A stretch of 64,000 nt of DNA from Chelativorans sp. (lineage in GTDB: Bacteria; Pseudomonadota; Alphaproteobacteria; Rhizobiales; Rhizobiaceae): NCBI RefSeq assembly GCF_031180965.1, contig NZ_JAPSLH010000017.1, positions 24,144 to 88,143 on the forward strand. The letters are read 5' to 3'. The notes beneath the pieces were generated by a model that saw only the letters and a list, made by a program, of their open reading frames with translations, was not told where the DNA came from and searched no databases. Made by a program: the position numbers and the translations under genes. Shown here piece by piece: positions 41,555-52,357 of the stretch (position 1 is its first letter; each line of letters starts with the position of its first letter).

Positions 41555-41943
41555 CGGAACTCTCCCTTTTGACCGAATTAGGGCAGCCGGCGCGCGGACG
41601 CGATAGAGGGCAAGATGCGCCCGACCGCAGCTGTCCGGGCTGCGGCTCCTAACACTTCCTTAGCCTTAATGGATCATAAGTTCGGTTCGGCTCCCGGAGA
41701 AGGAAAACGGGCGCCCCGGGGCCCTGTGGCCCTTATTCCCGTTGACGCCCATATCGGCCCATGCTATCCCATTGAGTACATCAGTTCTCGTTTCCAGTCA
41801 GTCTTTTGAACACAGCGCCGCCTGCGTTGGGGCAGTGTGTGGGGACGCCCCTGCGCGCGGACGCTGCTGGTTTGTTGGGGAGCCGCACCAGGCGGTCGAA
41901 ACAGGAGAGAGGGGCAGGGCGTCAGTGACGGCCGTTGCGCAGC
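41555..41943. promoter_or_regulatory. 389-bp promoter region of the dcw cluster with TGGGG repeats
   Basis: There is no gene here. TTGACG (41742-41747) and TATCCC (41765-41770) with a 17-bp spacer form a candidate promoter, giving a leader of about 167 nt before mraZ. In that leader TGGGG occurs at 41828, 41840 and 41876, spaced 12 and 36 bp. MraZ of E. coli represses its own operon through TGGGN repeats, so these are candidate MraZ boxes, although the E. coli period is 10. Confidence 0.5.
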
Positions 41944-42411
41944 ATGGACCGGTTTTTATCGAGCGCGATCAACAAGATCGACACGAAGGGGCGGGTCTCG
42001 GTGCCGGCCCATTTCCGGTCCGTGGTGCAAAAACGCGGCTTTGCCGATCTCTACGCGCTGCGCGCGCTGGACATACCGGCGATGGATGTGGGCGGGCCGG
42101 ATCTTCTCGACCGGTACGAGCAGCGCATCGCGCTCGAGGATCCGTTCCTGCAGACGGCGGACGACATGTCCTTCTTCGTCCATGGGGACGGCAGCTTCCT
42201 CAAGCTCGACCAGGACGGGCGCATCACGGTGAGCGACTTCATCCGCGAGCATACGGGGATCACGTCGGAGGTCGCCTTTGTGGGGCGGGGGCTCTTTTTT
42301 CAGATGTGGGAGCCGGAGCGGCTGCGTGCCTATGGCGCGCAAGTGCGCGAACGGCTCCTCAAACTGCGGCAGCAGGCCTCGCAAGGCCGGCCGGCCGCGA
42401 GCTCGGAATGA
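41944..42411 (+). CDS. mraZ: transcriptional regulator MraZ
   Basis: This 155-residue protein of two AbrB-like MraZ repeats carries the DNA-binding motif twice: [11 protein letters not shown] near residue 12 and [10 protein letters not shown] near residue 82. MraZ forms ring-shaped oligomers and controls the first genes of the dcw cluster. The ATG at 41944 is chosen over a TTG nine bases upstream because it gives the family N-terminus MDRFLSS. It overlaps rsmH by 4 bp. Confidence 0.95.
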   Translation: MDRFLSSAINKIDTKGRVSVPAHFRSVVQKRGFADLYALRALDIPAMDVGGPDLLDRYEQRIALEDPFLQTADDMSFFVHGDGSFLKLDQDGRITVSDFIREHTGITSEVAFVGRGLFFQMWEPERLRAYGAQVRERLLKLRQQASQGRPAASSE

Positions 42412-43427
42412 TGGCGGGCCCCGGCGAAAATGCCGGTGGCGGACCGGCCCGCCACATTCCGGTTCTTCTTGCCGAGGTGGTCGCGGCGCTGGAGCCGGCG
42501 CCCGAAAAGCGGATACTCGACGGCACTTTCGGCGCGGGCGGCTACACGCGCGCCCTTCTTGAGGCAGGCGCCGACGTCATCGCCATCGACCGCGACCCCG
42601 ACGCTATCGCGGCGGGACGCGCGCTCGTCGAGGAATTCCCGGGCCGTCTGCGGCTGGAACATGGCCGCTTCTCGGAAATGGAGCGCATCGCCGGCGAGCC
42701 GCTCGACGGCGTTGTGCTCGATGTCGGCGTTTCCTCGATGCAGCTCGACGAGGCCGAGCGCGGCTTCTCCTTCCGCAAGGACGGGCCGCTCGATATGCGC
42801 ATGGGCAGGCATGGGATCAGTGCCGCCGATATCGTCAACCGCTTCAAGGCGGGCGAACTTGCGCGCATCTTCGGCCTGCTTGGCGAGGAGCGCCATGCCG
42901 GCCGCATTGCCCGCGCCATTGAGAAACGGCGCGCGGAAAAGCCTTTCGAGACGACCGGGGATCTCTCCGCGATCGTAGAGCGGGTGCTCGGCCAGAAGCG
43001 CCCCGATCAGATCCATCCCGCCACCCGCGCCTTCCAGGGCTTGCGCATCTTCGTCAATGACGAGTTGGGCGAGCTCGCCCGGGCGCTCTTTGCTGCCGAG
43101 CGCATCCTCAAGCCCGGCGGCGTGCTCGCCGTCGTCACCTTCCACTCGCTGGAGGACCGCATCGTAAAGCGCTTCCTGGCCGCCCGCTCCGGGCCGCAGG
43201 CGCAGTCGCGCCATCTTCCCGAGGCCGCCGCCGCCCAGCCTGGTTTCGACAAGCCGATGAAGCCCGTGGCGCCCGGCGAAGCGGAGACGGCGGCAAACCC
43301 GCGCGCCCGCTCGGCGCATCTGCGGGCCGCCCGGCGAAGCATCCACCCGGCAGGTCCCGAAGACCTCAAAATGCTCGGCGTGCCGGCGCTGTTCGTGACC
43401 GAGCAGCTCGGCGAGAAGGCGAGGTAG
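42408..43427 (+). CDS. rsmH: 16S rRNA (cytosine1402-N4)-methyltransferase RsmH
   Basis: This 339-residue enzyme (formerly MraW) methylates N4 of C1402 in the 16S decoding centre. The family start [15 protein letters not shown], motif [34 protein letters not shown] and [15 protein letters not shown] are present. Two adjacent ATGs (42408 and 42411) overlap the mraZ stop. The C-terminal tail ends EQLGEKAR without domain change. Confidence 0.95.
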   Translation: MMAGPGENAGGGPARHIPVLLAEVVAALEPAPEKRILDGTFGAGGYTRALLEAGADVIAIDRDPDAIAAGRALVEEFPGRLRLEHGRFSEMERIAGEPLDGVVLDVGVSSMQLDEAERGFSFRKDGPLDMRMGRHGISAADIVNRFKAGELARIFGLLGEERHAGRIARAIEKRRAEKPFETTGDLSAIVERVLGQKRPDQIHPATRAFQGLRIFVNDELGELARALFAAERILKPGGVLAVVTFHSLEDRIVKRFLAARSGPQAQSRHLPEAAAAQPGFDKPMKPVAPGEAETAANPRARSAHLRAARRSIHPAGPEDLKMLGVPALFVTEQLGEKAR

Positions 43428-43431
43428 TCCT

Positions 43432-43815
43432 ATGTTGTTCCGCACCAGCGATGTGATCCTGATCACCGTCATGCTTTCGGCGGCGGCCTTCACCTACAAG
43501 ACCAAGCACGATGCTGAAGCCATGATGGACCGCATCAAGGCGCTGCAGACCCAGGTGCAGCTCGAGAAGGATACGATCGACGTCCTCAACGCCGACTGGA
43601 GCCTGCTTACCCAGCCGGCGCGCCTGCAAAGGCTGGCGAAAGCCTATGAAGCGGAACTCGGACTCAAGATCCTGCAGCCGCAGCAGATCGTCGGCTACGA
43701 CGCGCTCGGCGGCATCCCGTTCCGCGTGAACAGCGTCGAGGAGCTGATCGCGCAGAACGGTGGCCTTGACCTGGAGAATACTGATTTCACCACCACCGGC
43801 GGAGTGCGGCCATGA
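43432..43815 (+). CDS. ftsL: cell division protein FtsL
   Basis: This 127-residue bitopic inner-membrane protein has a short N-tail, one transmembrane helix (residues 5-22) and a periplasmic coiled-coil (IKALQTQVQLEKDTIDVLNADW) that pairs with FtsB in the divisome. The QPARLQRLAKAYEAELGL segment is typical of the alphaproteobacterial family. It overlaps ftsI by 4 bp. Confidence 0.9.
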   Translation: MLFRTSDVILITVMLSAAAFTYKTKHDAEAMMDRIKALQTQVQLEKDTIDVLNADWSLLTQPARLQRLAKAYEAELGLKILQPQQIVGYDALGGIPFRVNSVEELIAQNGGLDLENTDFTTTGGVRP

Positions 43816-45533
43816 AGATTCCGGCGATCTGGAGATTGCGGCGGCCCGGGAAAGCGGACGAGGCGGCCAACGCCATCATCGTCGAAGGCCGGCGCAAGGC
43901 CACTGGCGGGCGCTCGCAGAGCCGGGTCATCATGACCATGGCCGTCCTCTTCGGCGTCTATGGCGCGCTCGGCGCGCGGCTGGTCCAGCTCGGCCTTGCC
44001 GAAGATGCGCAGGTGAACCTGCCGCAGACCCGCCCCACCGCCTCGCGGCCCGACCTTCTCGACCGGAACGGCGAGGTGCTCGCCACCGATATCAAGACCG
44101 CCTCGCTCTTCGCCGAGCCGCGCCACATCGTCGATATCGACGAGGCCATCGAGAAGCTGCAGACGGTCCTGCCGGACCTCAACTACGAGCAGACCTACCG
44201 CCGTCTCGACAGCGATGCGGGATTCGTGTGGCTGCGCCGGCAACTGTCGCCGCGCCAGCAGAGCGACATCCTGGCGCTCGGCATTCCCGGTCTCGGCTTC
44301 CGCACGGAGAAGAGCCGCTTCTATCCCGGCGGCCCGACCGCCTCGCACATCCTCGGCCTTGTCAATATCGACAATCAGGGCATCGCCGGCATCGAGAAAT
44401 ATGTGGACGAACAGGGCCTCGCCGATCTTCAGGCGCTCGGCCTTGCCGGGCCCGAGACGCTGGAGCCGGTCAAGCTCGCCCTGGATCTGCGTGCCCAGTA
44501 CATCCTGCATGACGAGCTTTCGCAGGCCATGGACCGCTACCGCGCCATCGCCGCCGGCGGCGCCATCCTCAATGCGCGCACCGGCGAAGTCTTGGCCATG
44601 GCCTCGCTGCCGGACTACGACCCGAACAACCCCTACAACGCGCTCGAAAAGGACCGCATGAACCGCATGACGGCGGGCGTGTTCGAGATGGGCTCCACCT
44701 TCAAGCTCTTCACCACCGCCATGGCGCTGGATTCGGGCCTTGTCGGCCTTGACGACCGCTTCGACGCCACGCGCCCTCTGCGCTTCGGCCGCTTCACCAT
44801 CAACGATTTCCACGGCAAGCGGCGCGTGCTTTCCGTGCCCGAGATCTTCATCTACTCCTCCAATATCGGCACGGCCAAGATGGCCGACGTGGTGGGCACG
44901 GAAGGCCACCGGGAGTTCCTGAAGAAGGTCGGCCTCATCGACCGCATGCGCACGGAATTGCCGGAGGTCGCGCAGCCCACCGAGCCGAAGGAATGGAAGA
45001 AGCTCCACTCCATCACCATCTCCTTCGGCCACGGCGTCGCGACCACGCCGTTGCAGACCGCCGTGGCGGCCGTCGCCATGCTGAATGGCGGCAAGCTCAT
45101 TCCGCCCACCTTCCTGCCGCGCAGCGAGCAGGAGGCCGCCTCCGTCGCAACCCAGGTGATTTCGCCCGAGACGAGCGAGAAGATCCGCTATCTGTTCCGG
45201 CTCAATGTGGAGAAGGGCTCCGCAAAGCGCGCTGAGGTCCCCGGCTTCTATGTGGGCGGCAAGACCGGCACGGCCGAGAAAGTGATCAACGGCCGCTACT
45301 CCAAGGACACGCGCTTCAACACCTTCCTCGCCGCCTTTCCCATCAACGATCCGCAATATGTCGTGGTCGTCATCCTGGACGAGCCCAAGTCCGAAAAGCC
45401 CGGCATGGCGGCCACCTCCGGCCTCAATACCGCGCCCACCGCGGGAAACATCATCCGACGCACCGCGCCGCTACTTGGCGTCGAGCCGGATTTCGGCCAT
45501 GAAAGTGAGGCTTTGCTGGTCTCCTATCAGTGA
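43812..45533 (+). CDS. ftsI: penicillin-binding protein 3, septal transpeptidase
   Basis: This 573-residue class B PBP has an N-terminal membrane anchor (residues 38-60), a pedestal domain and a transpeptidase domain with Ser295-x-x-Lys298 (MGSTFKLF), Ser349-x-Asn351 (YSSNIGT) and Lys484-Thr-Gly (GGKTGTAEK). It cross-links septal peptidoglycan together with FtsW. It lies between ftsL and murE, the latter after a 47-bp gap. Confidence 0.96.
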   Translation: MKIPAIWRLRRPGKADEAANAIIVEGRRKATGGRSQSRVIMTMAVLFGVYGALGARLVQLGLAEDAQVNLPQTRPTASRPDLLDRNGEVLATDIKTASLFAEPRHIVDIDEAIEKLQTVLPDLNYEQTYRRLDSDAGFVWLRRQLSPRQQSDILALGIPGLGFRTEKSRFYPGGPTASHILGLVNIDNQGIAGIEKYVDEQGLADLQALGLAGPETLEPVKLALDLRAQYILHDELSQAMDRYRAIAAGGAILNARTGEVLAMASLPDYDPNNPYNALEKDRMNRMTAGVFEMGSTFKLFTTAMALDSGLVGLDDRFDATRPLRFGRFTINDFHGKRRVLSVPEIFIYSSNIGTAKMADVVGTEGHREFLKKVGLIDRMRTELPEVAQPTEPKEWKKLHSITISFGHGVATTPLQTAVAAVAMLNGGKLIPPTFLPRSEQEAASVATQVISPETSEKIRYLFRLNVEKGSAKRAEVPGFYVGGKTGTAEKVINGRYSKDTRFNTFLAAFPINDPQYVVVVILDEPKSEKPGMAATSGLNTAPTAGNIIRRTAPLLGVEPDFGHESEALLVSYQ

Positions 45534-45580
45534 TTCCCGCCTGAAGAGCGGGACAGGCCGCTAAAGAAATCTGGGATGCG

Positions 45581-47032
45581 ATGAATCTGGGCGCACTTGC
45601 CGACATCTTGCCACCGGGCGGAAACCTATCGGGCGACATTCGGATCTCCGGCCTCTCATCGGATTCCCGGCAGGTTGAGCCCGGCTGCCTGTTCTTTGCG
45701 CTGCCGGGCTCCAAGGCCAACGGCGCGGCCTTTGCCGCCGACGCGGTGGCGCGGGGCGCCGCCGCCGTCGTGGCGCGGCCCGGCACGGTCGGCGGCCTTG
45801 GCGTTCCCGTCATCGAAACGGACGATCCGCGGCGGGCGCTCGCGCTTGCCGCTGCACGTTTTTACGGCGCGCAGCCGGCTACGATGGTGGCGGTGACGGG
45901 CACGAGCGGAAAGACCTCCGTCGCCTCCTTCACGCGCCAGATCTGGGAGCAGGCGGGCCTTGCCGCCGCCTCGATCGGCACCACCGGCGTGGTCGCGCCG
46001 GGACGCGACGACTATGGCGAGCTGACGACGCCCGACCCGGTCTCGCTGCACAAGCTTTTGCAGGAACTCGCGGAGTCCGGCGTCACGCACGGCGCCATGG
46101 AAGCCTCCAGCCACGGCCTCGACCAGAGGCGGCTCGACGGCGTGAAGCTTGCTGCCGGCGGCTTCACCAATCTCGGCCGCGACCACATGGACTATCACCC
46201 GACGGTCGAGCACTACCACCAGTCCAAGCTCCGCCTGTTCGACACGCTGCTTCCCAAGGGGGCGCCGGCCGTTATCTTCGCCGACGATCCCTGGTCCGCG
46301 CCCACCGAAAACGCCGCCACGGCCGCCGGCCTGAGCGTCTTCACCGTCGGCCGCAAGGGCACGTTCCTCACCATCAAGCGCGTCGAGCATGAGCGCCACC
46401 GCCAGCGCGCCGAGGTGGAGCACGAGGGCAGGATCTACGAATTCGTCCTGCCTTTGGCGGGCGACTTCCAGGTCGGCAACGCGCTGGTGGCGGCAGGGCT
46501 GGCCATCGCAACGGGTCTTGCGGCCGACGAGGCGCTCGCCGCGCTCGAGCATCTCAAGGGCGCGTCGGGCCGCCTGGAACTCGCCGGCACGGCTGAGAAC
46601 GGCGCGCAGGTCTATGTGGACTACGCGCACAAGCCGGAAGCGCTGGAAAACGTGCTGCAGGCCGTGCGGCCCTTCACGACCGGGCGGGTCATCGTCGTCT
46701 TCGGCTGCGGCGGCGACCGTGATCCGGGCAAGCGGCCCATCATGGGCGAGATCGCCAGGAGGCTCGCCGACGTCGTTATCGTCACGGACGACAATCCGCG
46801 CTCGGAGGAGCCGGCGGTGATCCGTCGGGCCATTCTCGACGCGGTGCCGGAAGCCACTGAGATCGGCGACCGGCGCGAGGCCATCAGGACCGCGGTCGCC
46901 ATGCTCCATTCGGGCGACACGCTGATCGTTGCCGGCAAGGGGCACGAGATCGGCCAGGAGATCGCCGGCAGGAAGTTCCCGTTTTCTGACCATGAGGAGG
47001 TGCGTCAGGCGCTGAAGGAGAGGGGGGCGTGA
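45581..47032 (+). CDS. murE: UDP-MurNAc-L-Ala-D-Glu:meso-diaminopimelate ligase
   Basis: This 483-residue Mur ligase has the ATP loop [13 protein letters not shown] at about residues 105-117. The DNPRSEEP motif near residue 405 marks specificity for meso-diaminopimelate rather than lysine. It adds the third residue of the stem peptide in the cytoplasm. The stop overlaps the GTG start of murF. Confidence 0.96.
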   Translation: MNLGALADILPPGGNLSGDIRISGLSSDSRQVEPGCLFFALPGSKANGAAFAADAVARGAAAVVARPGTVGGLGVPVIETDDPRRALALAAARFYGAQPATMVAVTGTSGKTSVASFTRQIWEQAGLAAASIGTTGVVAPGRDDYGELTTPDPVSLHKLLQELAESGVTHGAMEASSHGLDQRRLDGVKLAAGGFTNLGRDHMDYHPTVEHYHQSKLRLFDTLLPKGAPAVIFADDPWSAPTENAATAAGLSVFTVGRKGTFLTIKRVEHERHRQRAEVEHEGRIYEFVLPLAGDFQVGNALVAAGLAIATGLAADEALAALEHLKGASGRLELAGTAENGAQVYVDYAHKPEALENVLQAVRPFTTGRVIVVFGCGGDRDPGKRPIMGEIARRLADVVIVTDDNPRSEEPAVIRRAILDAVPEATEIGDRREAIRTAVAMLHSGDTLIVAGKGHEIGQEIAGRKFPFSDHEEVRQALKERGA

Positions 47033-48462
47033 CATTTCTGTGGACTTCGGATGAGCTGGTGGCCGCCGTCGGCGGCCGCCCTTTCGGGGCTCTGCCGGAA
47101 GGCGTGACCGGCATCTCCATCGACACCCGCACCCTCGGCCGCGGCGAGGCTTTTTTCGCCATCAAGGGCGAACGCTTCGACGGGCATGACTTCGCCACCG
47201 CCGCCATGGCGGCCGGGGCCGGCGTGCTGGTCATTTCCGAGGACAAGCTCCCCGCGCTCGGCCGCCTCACGGTACCCAAGGTGGTGGTGCCGGACGTGCT
47301 GAAGGCGCTGGGCGATCTGGCCGCGGCGGCTCGCCAGCGCAGCAAGGCCAAGGTGATCGCGGTCACCGGGTCGGCCGGGAAGACCACCACCAAGGAGATG
47401 CTGCGCCATGCCCTGTCGGGCGTCGGCCGCGTGCACGCCGCCGACAAGTCCTTCAACAATCATTGGGGCGTGCCGCTCACGCTGGCGCGCCTGCCGGCCG
47501 ACACGGATTACGCCGTCTTCGAGATCGGCATGAACCATGCGGGCGAGATCGAGCCGCTGACGAAGCTGGTGAAACCGCATATCGCCATCATCACGCTCAT
47601 CGCCGCCGCCCATCTCGGTCACTTCAACAGCCTGGACGACATCGCCCGCGCCAAGGGCGAGATTTTTGCCGGCGTCGTGCGCGGCGGCCATGCCGTCATC
47701 AATCGTGACGACCAGCGCTTCAAGATCCTGTCCAAGATGGCCTCGGAAGCGGGCATCAAGAACATCTGGGGTTTCGGCGAGAATGCGCGCGCGCATTTCC
47801 GGCTCTCCCAATGCGAGCCGCAGGGCGACAGCTCCGCAGTCACCATCAAGGTGGCCGGGCAGGAACTGGTGGGCCGCATCGGCGCACCCGGCAGGCACAT
47901 GGTGCAGAATGCGCTCGCCGTCGTCGGCGCCGGCTATCTGGCGGGTGCCGATGTGGCGAAGCTGATGGCCGCCCTCGGCAGCTTTTCGGCGGAAACCGGA
48001 CGCGGCAAGCGCCACCGGCTGCGCCACGGCGAGGGCAGCTTCACGCTGATCGACGAGAGCTACAATGCCAATCCGGCTTCCATGAAAGCCGCGCTGGAGC
48101 TTCTGCAGGCGACGCCGGTTTCGGGCGAGGGGCGGCGGATCGCGGTCCTTGGCGACATGCTGGAGCTTGGCCAGCACTCCGCCAAGCTGCATTCCGCCCT
48201 CGCCGACATCATCGCATCGATGAGGCTCGACATTCTTCTGCTGGCAGGGACGGAGATGCGTGCGCTGGCGGAAAGCCCGCCGGCGGGCCCGCAGGTGGAA
48301 TATCGCGCCGGCGCCGAGGATCTGGAGCAACTGCTGTTGAGCGCCGTCAGGCCCGGCGACGCCGTCATGATAAAATCATCGAACGGGATCGGCTTCTCGA
48401 AGCTCGTCAACGCTCTGTTGAAAAACTATCCGGCGGTGGTCGAAGAACCGGCGCAGGCGTGA
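47029..48462 (+). CDS. murF: UDP-MurNAc-tripeptide D-alanyl-D-alanine ligase
   Basis: This 477-residue Mur ligase has the P-loop [13 protein letters not shown] at about residues 108-120, [11 protein letters not shown] and the C-terminal [18 protein letters not shown]. It attaches D-Ala-D-Ala to complete the pentapeptide. The start is a GTG at 47029 in a GTGA overlap with murE, preceded by GGAGAGGGG. Confidence 0.96.
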   Translation: MTFLWTSDELVAAVGGRPFGALPEGVTGISIDTRTLGRGEAFFAIKGERFDGHDFATAAMAAGAGVLVISEDKLPALGRLTVPKVVVPDVLKALGDLAAAARQRSKAKVIAVTGSAGKTTTKEMLRHALSGVGRVHAADKSFNNHWGVPLTLARLPADTDYAVFEIGMNHAGEIEPLTKLVKPHIAIITLIAAAHLGHFNSLDDIARAKGEIFAGVVRGGHAVINRDDQRFKILSKMASEAGIKNIWGFGENARAHFRLSQCEPQGDSSAVTIKVAGQELVGRIGAPGRHMVQNALAVVGAGYLAGADVAKLMAALGSFSAETGRGKRHRLRHGEGSFTLIDESYNANPASMKAALELLQATPVSGEGRRIAVLGDMLELGQHSAKLHSALADIIASMRLDILLLAGTEMRALAESPPAGPQVEYRAGAEDLEQLLLSAVRPGDAVMIKSSNGIGFSKLVNALLKNYPAVVEEPAQA

Positions 48463-48499
48463 TAGGGCCGCATATGAGCCCGGGCTAGGATTTCCTCTG

Positions 48500-49582
48500 A
48501 TGCTGCTTCTGCTGGTACAGTTCGCCGATACAATTTCCGCCTTCAATGTCTTTCGCTATATCACCTTCCGAACCGGCGGGGCGCTGATCACCGCCGCCTT
48601 CATCGTTTTCCTCTTCGGGCCGGCGGTCATCAACTCGCTGCGCGTTCGCCAGGGGCGGGGGCAGCCGATCCGCGCCGACGGGCCGCAGACGCATTTCAAG
48701 AAGGCGGGCACGCCCACCATGGGCGGGCTCATGATCCTCTCCGGCATACTCGGCTCCTCCCTGATCTGGGCCAATCTTTCCAGCGTTTATGTCATGGTCG
48801 TTCTCATGGTGACGATCGGCTTCGGCGCGATCGGTTTCTATGACGACTATCTGAAGGTCACCAAGCAGTCGCATCTCGGCTTTTCCGGAAAGTTCCGCCT
48901 GGCGCTCGAATTCCTGATCGCCGGCTTTGCCGCCTGGGCAATCATGCGGGCAGGGCAGGAGCCATTTTCCTCCTCGCTCACCTTCCCCTTCTTCAAGGAG
49001 CTTCTGCTCAATCTCGGCATCTTCTTCGTTCCCGTCGCGGCCTTCGTGATCGTCGGCGCGGGCAATGCCGTCAATCTCACGGACGGCCTTGATGGGCTGG
49101 CCACCGTTCCGGTCATGGTGGCGGCGGCCTCGTTCGGCGTCATCGCCTATCTTTCGGGCAACGCCGTCTTCGCCGACTACCTGCAGATCCATTTCGTGCC
49201 GGGGACGGGCGAGCTTGCCGTCATTCTCGGCGCCGTCATCGGCGCCGGGCTCGGCTTCCTCTGGTTCAATGCGCCGCCGGCCGCCATCTTCATGGGCGAC
49301 ACGGGCTCGCTGGCCCTCGGCGGCCTGATCGGCACGATCGCCGTCGCCACCAAGCACGAGATCGTGCTCGCCATCATCGGCGGTCTGTTCGTCATCGAGA
49401 TCTTTTCCGTGATCATCCAGGTGGCGTTCTTCAAGCTCACCGGCAAGCGGGTGTTCCTGATGGCGCCGATCCACCATCATTTCGAAAAGCTCGGCTGGAC
49501 GGAAAGCCAGGTGGTGATCCGCTTCTGGATCATCTCCGTCATCCTGGCGCTGATCGGCCTCTCGACGCTGAAGTTGCGGTAG
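48500..49582 (+). CDS. mraY: phospho-MurNAc-pentapeptide transferase
   Basis: This 360-residue polytopic inner-membrane enzyme (ten predicted helices) makes lipid I from UDP-MurNAc-pentapeptide and undecaprenyl phosphate. The catalytic aspartates are visible in GFYDDYLKV and [13 protein letters not shown]; the His cluster [10 protein letters not shown] follows on the cytoplasmic side. It starts 37 bp after murF. A 220-bp repeat-containing gap separates it from murD. Confidence 0.96.
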   Translation: MLLLLVQFADTISAFNVFRYITFRTGGALITAAFIVFLFGPAVINSLRVRQGRGQPIRADGPQTHFKKAGTPTMGGLMILSGILGSSLIWANLSSVYVMVVLMVTIGFGAIGFYDDYLKVTKQSHLGFSGKFRLALEFLIAGFAAWAIMRAGQEPFSSSLTFPFFKELLLNLGIFFVPVAAFVIVGAGNAVNLTDGLDGLATVPVMVAAASFGVIAYLSGNAVFADYLQIHFVPGTGELAVILGAVIGAGLGFLWFNAPPAAIFMGDTGSLALGGLIGTIAVATKHEIVLAIIGGLFVIEIFSVIIQVAFFKLTGKRVFLMAPIHHHFEKLGWTESQVVIRFWIISVILALIGLSTLKLR

Positions 49583-49802
49583 GCCTTGCGATGACGCGGC
49601 GCTCCACGTTGCTCCCCTATGGGCTTCCGCCCATCCCCCCCGCAAGGGGGGAGAGCCGGTGGCCGCTTGCTTTGGCGCCCATTCTGCAACGTGGACGATT
49701 GGCGAAATCGGCTGCGACGATCGATCTCCCCCCTTGCGGGGGAGATGTCCTGCAGGACAGAGGGGGGCGCGACGGGCTCGGCGTTTCCGCCGGAAGGTGC
49801 CC
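49583..49802. repeat. palindromic intergenic repeat (two inverted copies) between mraY and murD
   Basis: The 220-bp gap holds an element with two related halves in opposite orientation. The right half (about 49715-49785) contains ATCTCCCCCC-TTG-CGGGGGAGAT (49724-49746), the palindrome GTCCTGCAGGAC (49747-49758) and AGAGGGGGGCGCGACGGG. The left half (about 49615-49656) contains the inverted counterpart TCCCCCCCGCAAGGGGGGAGAG. The right half recurs between murB and ddl. The layout resembles the small mosaic palindromic elements known from rhizobial genomes. Confidence 0.85.
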
Positions 49803-51206
49803 GTGATCGCCGCCACCACATTCAAGGGCAGGAAAGTCGCTGTCTTCGGCCTCGGCGGCTCCGGCATCGCGACGGCGCATGCGCTCATCGCCGGCGGAGC
49901 TGAGGTGCTTGCCTGGGACGACAATCCTGAAAGCGTCGCGAAGGCGAAAGCCGAGGGGATCGTTACGGGCGATCTGCGCGAGGCCGACTGGAGCGCTGTC
50001 GATACGCTGCTTCTTGCTCCGGGGGTCCCGCTCACCCATCCGCGCCCGCATTGGAGCGCGGAGCTTGCGCGGGCGGCGGGCGCCGAGATCATCGGCGATA
50101 TCGAGCTTTTCGTGCGCGAGCGGCGGGCGCGGGCGCCGGAAGCCCCGCTCATCGCCATCACCGGAACCAACGGAAAGTCGACCACCACGGCGCTGACGGC
50201 CCATGTGCTTAAGGCGGCCGGCCGCGACACGCAAATGGGCGGCAATATCGGCCGCGCCGTCATGACGCTGGAGCCGCCCGCGCCCGAGCGCCACTACGTA
50301 ATCGAGTGCTCGTCCTATCAGATCGACCTTGCGCCGACGCTCGACCCTTCCGCCGGCGTGCTCCTCAACCTGACGCCGGACCATCTCGACCGGCACGGCA
50401 CCATGGAGCACTATGCCGAGGTGAAGGAGCGGCTGGTTGCCGGCAGCGGCACCGCAATTATCGGCATCGACGACGACTATTGCCGGGCGATCGCGGATCG
50501 TCTGGAAGCATCGGGCCGCAATGTGGTGCGGATTTCCGTCACGCGGAGGCTCGAGGATGGCCTTTTCTGCGAAGGCGCGCAGCTCTTCAAGGCCGAACAG
50601 AGTTCGGCGAAGCCGCTCCTCTCGGTGGAAGGCATAGGCTCCTTGCGCGGGCGGCACAATGCGCAGAACGCGCTCGCCGCGGCCGCCGCCTGCCTCGCCT
50701 GCGGTCTCTCCCCAGACGAGATTCAGGCGGGATTCCGCAGCTTTCCCGGGCTCGCCCACCGCATGGAGCAAGTCGGCCGCCTCGGCCGCGTCCTCTTCGT
50801 CAATGATTCGAAGGCCACGAATGCCGATGCGGCGGCGCCGGCGCTCTCCTCCTTCCCGCGCATCTACTGGATCGCCGGAGGCCTGCCGAAGTCGGGGGGC
50901 ATCGAGAGCCTGAGGCCATTCTTCCCGCGCATCGCCAAAGCCTATCTTGTCGGCGAGGCGGCCCCCGTCTTTGCCGCCACGATAGGCGAGGCCGCGCCTT
51001 ACGAGATATCGGGAACCATTCCCGCCGCCGTCGAACATGCCGCGCGCGACGCGGCCGGCGATCCGGCGGGCGAGGCGGTCGTCTTGTTGTCGCCGGCCTG
51101 TGCCAGTTTCGATCAATTTAGGAATTTCGAGGTAAGGGGAGAGGCGTTCCGTCAGGCGGTGCTTTCGCTCGCCGGCGTGGAGCCCATCGGGGAGCAGGGG
51201 AAATGA
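49803..51206 (+). CDS. murD: UDP-MurNAc-L-alanine:D-glutamate ligase
   Basis: This 467-residue Mur ligase has an N-terminal Rossmann-like domain ([18 protein letters not shown]), the P-loop [16 protein letters not shown] at about residues 119-134 and [14 protein letters not shown] near residue 335. The start is a GTG at 49803 with GGAAGG five bases upstream; the open frame reaching back to 49659 runs through the repeat and is not coding. It overlaps ftsW by 4 bp. Confidence 0.95.
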   Translation: MIAATTFKGRKVAVFGLGGSGIATAHALIAGGAEVLAWDDNPESVAKAKAEGIVTGDLREADWSAVDTLLLAPGVPLTHPRPHWSAELARAAGAEIIGDIELFVRERRARAPEAPLIAITGTNGKSTTTALTAHVLKAAGRDTQMGGNIGRAVMTLEPPAPERHYVIECSSYQIDLAPTLDPSAGVLLNLTPDHLDRHGTMEHYAEVKERLVAGSGTAIIGIDDDYCRAIADRLEASGRNVVRISVTRRLEDGLFCEGAQLFKAEQSSAKPLLSVEGIGSLRGRHNAQNALAAAAACLACGLSPDEIQAGFRSFPGLAHRMEQVGRLGRVLFVNDSKATNADAAAPALSSFPRIYWIAGGLPKSGGIESLRPFFPRIAKAYLVGEAAPVFAATIGEAAPYEISGTIPAAVEHAARDAAGDPAGEAVVLLSPACASFDQFRNFEVRGEAFRQAVLSLAGVEPIGEQGK

Positions 51207-52357
51207 TCAGCCGTTCCGACCGCAGTCTCGTGGCGAATTGGTGGTGGACCGTCGACCGATGGTTCCTGGCGGCGTTCCTGATGCTCATGGGGCTCGGCGT
51301 CGTGCTCTCCTTCGCGGCAAGCCCGGCGGTGGCCGAACGCATCGGCCTCGACAGCTTCCATTTCGTCACGCGGCAGATCACCTTCATGATCCCCGCCGTC
51401 GTGGTGCTCATCGGCGTCTCCTTCCTCGATCCGCGCCTCGTGCGGCGGCTGGCGCTCGTGATGCTCGGCGCCTCGCTCCTCCTGATGATCGCCACGCTCT
51501 TCATCGGCATGGAGGTGAAGGGCTCGCGGCGCTGGATCTATCTCTTCGGCGTCTCCATCCAGCCCTCCGAATATCTGAAGCCCGCCTTCGTGGTGATCTG
51601 CGCCTGGCTCTTTGCCGAGCATGCGCGGCAGCCGGAAATCCCCGGCAATCTGTTCGCCATGCTGCTGCTCGGCCTCGTCGTGGCGCTGCTCGTCGCCCAG
51701 CCCGATCTCGGCCAGACGCTGCTGGTGCTCGGCACCTGGGGCGCCATGTTCTTCATCGCCGGCATGCCCTGGTTCTGGATCATTCTGCTCGGCGCGGCGG
51801 GCGTCGCCGGCGCCGTCGCCGCCTATTCCGTCTTCCCGCATGTGGCCGACCGCATCGACCGCTTCGTCACCGGCGAAGGCGACACCTACCAGGTGGATAT
51901 GAGCCTTGAAGCCATGACGCGCGGCGGGTGGCTTGGCCAGGGACCGGGCGAGGGCTCGGTCAAGCGCATCCTGCCCGACAGCCATACGGACTTCGTCTTC
52001 GCCGTGGCGGGCGAGGAATTCGGCCTCCTGATGTGCCTCATCATCCTCTCGCTCTTCGCCTTCATCGTCCTGCGCGGCCTGTCGCTCGCGCGCCGCCAGG
52101 AAGACGATTTCACCCGCTACGCGCTCTCAGGCCTCGTCATCCTCTTTGGCCTGCAGTCCATCATCAACATGGCCGTCAATGTGCGCATGATGCCGGCCAA
52201 GGGCATGACGCTGCCCTTCATCTCCTATGGCGGCTCCTCGCTGATCGCCATGGCCATCTCCATGGGCATCGTGCTGGCGCTGGCGCGCCGCAGGCCCGAA
52301 AGGCGCCGCCCCGCCGGCATCTCCAGCGTCTCCGGCCGGGCGGCGGCGGCCGGCTAG
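51203..52357 (+). CDS. ftsW: septal peptidoglycan glycosyltransferase FtsW (SEDS)
   Basis: This 384-residue SEDS protein with ten transmembrane helices polymerises lipid II at the septum with FtsI. Family features include [23 protein letters not shown], the large periplasmic loop after residue 210 ([17 protein letters not shown]) and the C-terminal [22 protein letters not shown]. It overlaps murD and abuts murG with no gap. Confidence 0.96.
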   Translation: MISRSDRSLVANWWWTVDRWFLAAFLMLMGLGVVLSFAASPAVAERIGLDSFHFVTRQITFMIPAVVVLIGVSFLDPRLVRRLALVMLGASLLLMIATLFIGMEVKGSRRWIYLFGVSIQPSEYLKPAFVVICAWLFAEHARQPEIPGNLFAMLLLGLVVALLVAQPDLGQTLLVLGTWGAMFFIAGMPWFWIILLGAAGVAGAVAAYSVFPHVADRIDRFVTGEGDTYQVDMSLEAMTRGGWLGQGPGEGSVKRILPDSHTDFVFAVAGEEFGLLMCLIILSLFAFIVLRGLSLARRQEDDFTRYALSGLVILFGLQSIINMAVNVRMMPAKGMTLPFISYGGSSLIAMAISMGIVLALARRRPERRRPAGISSVSGRAAAAG

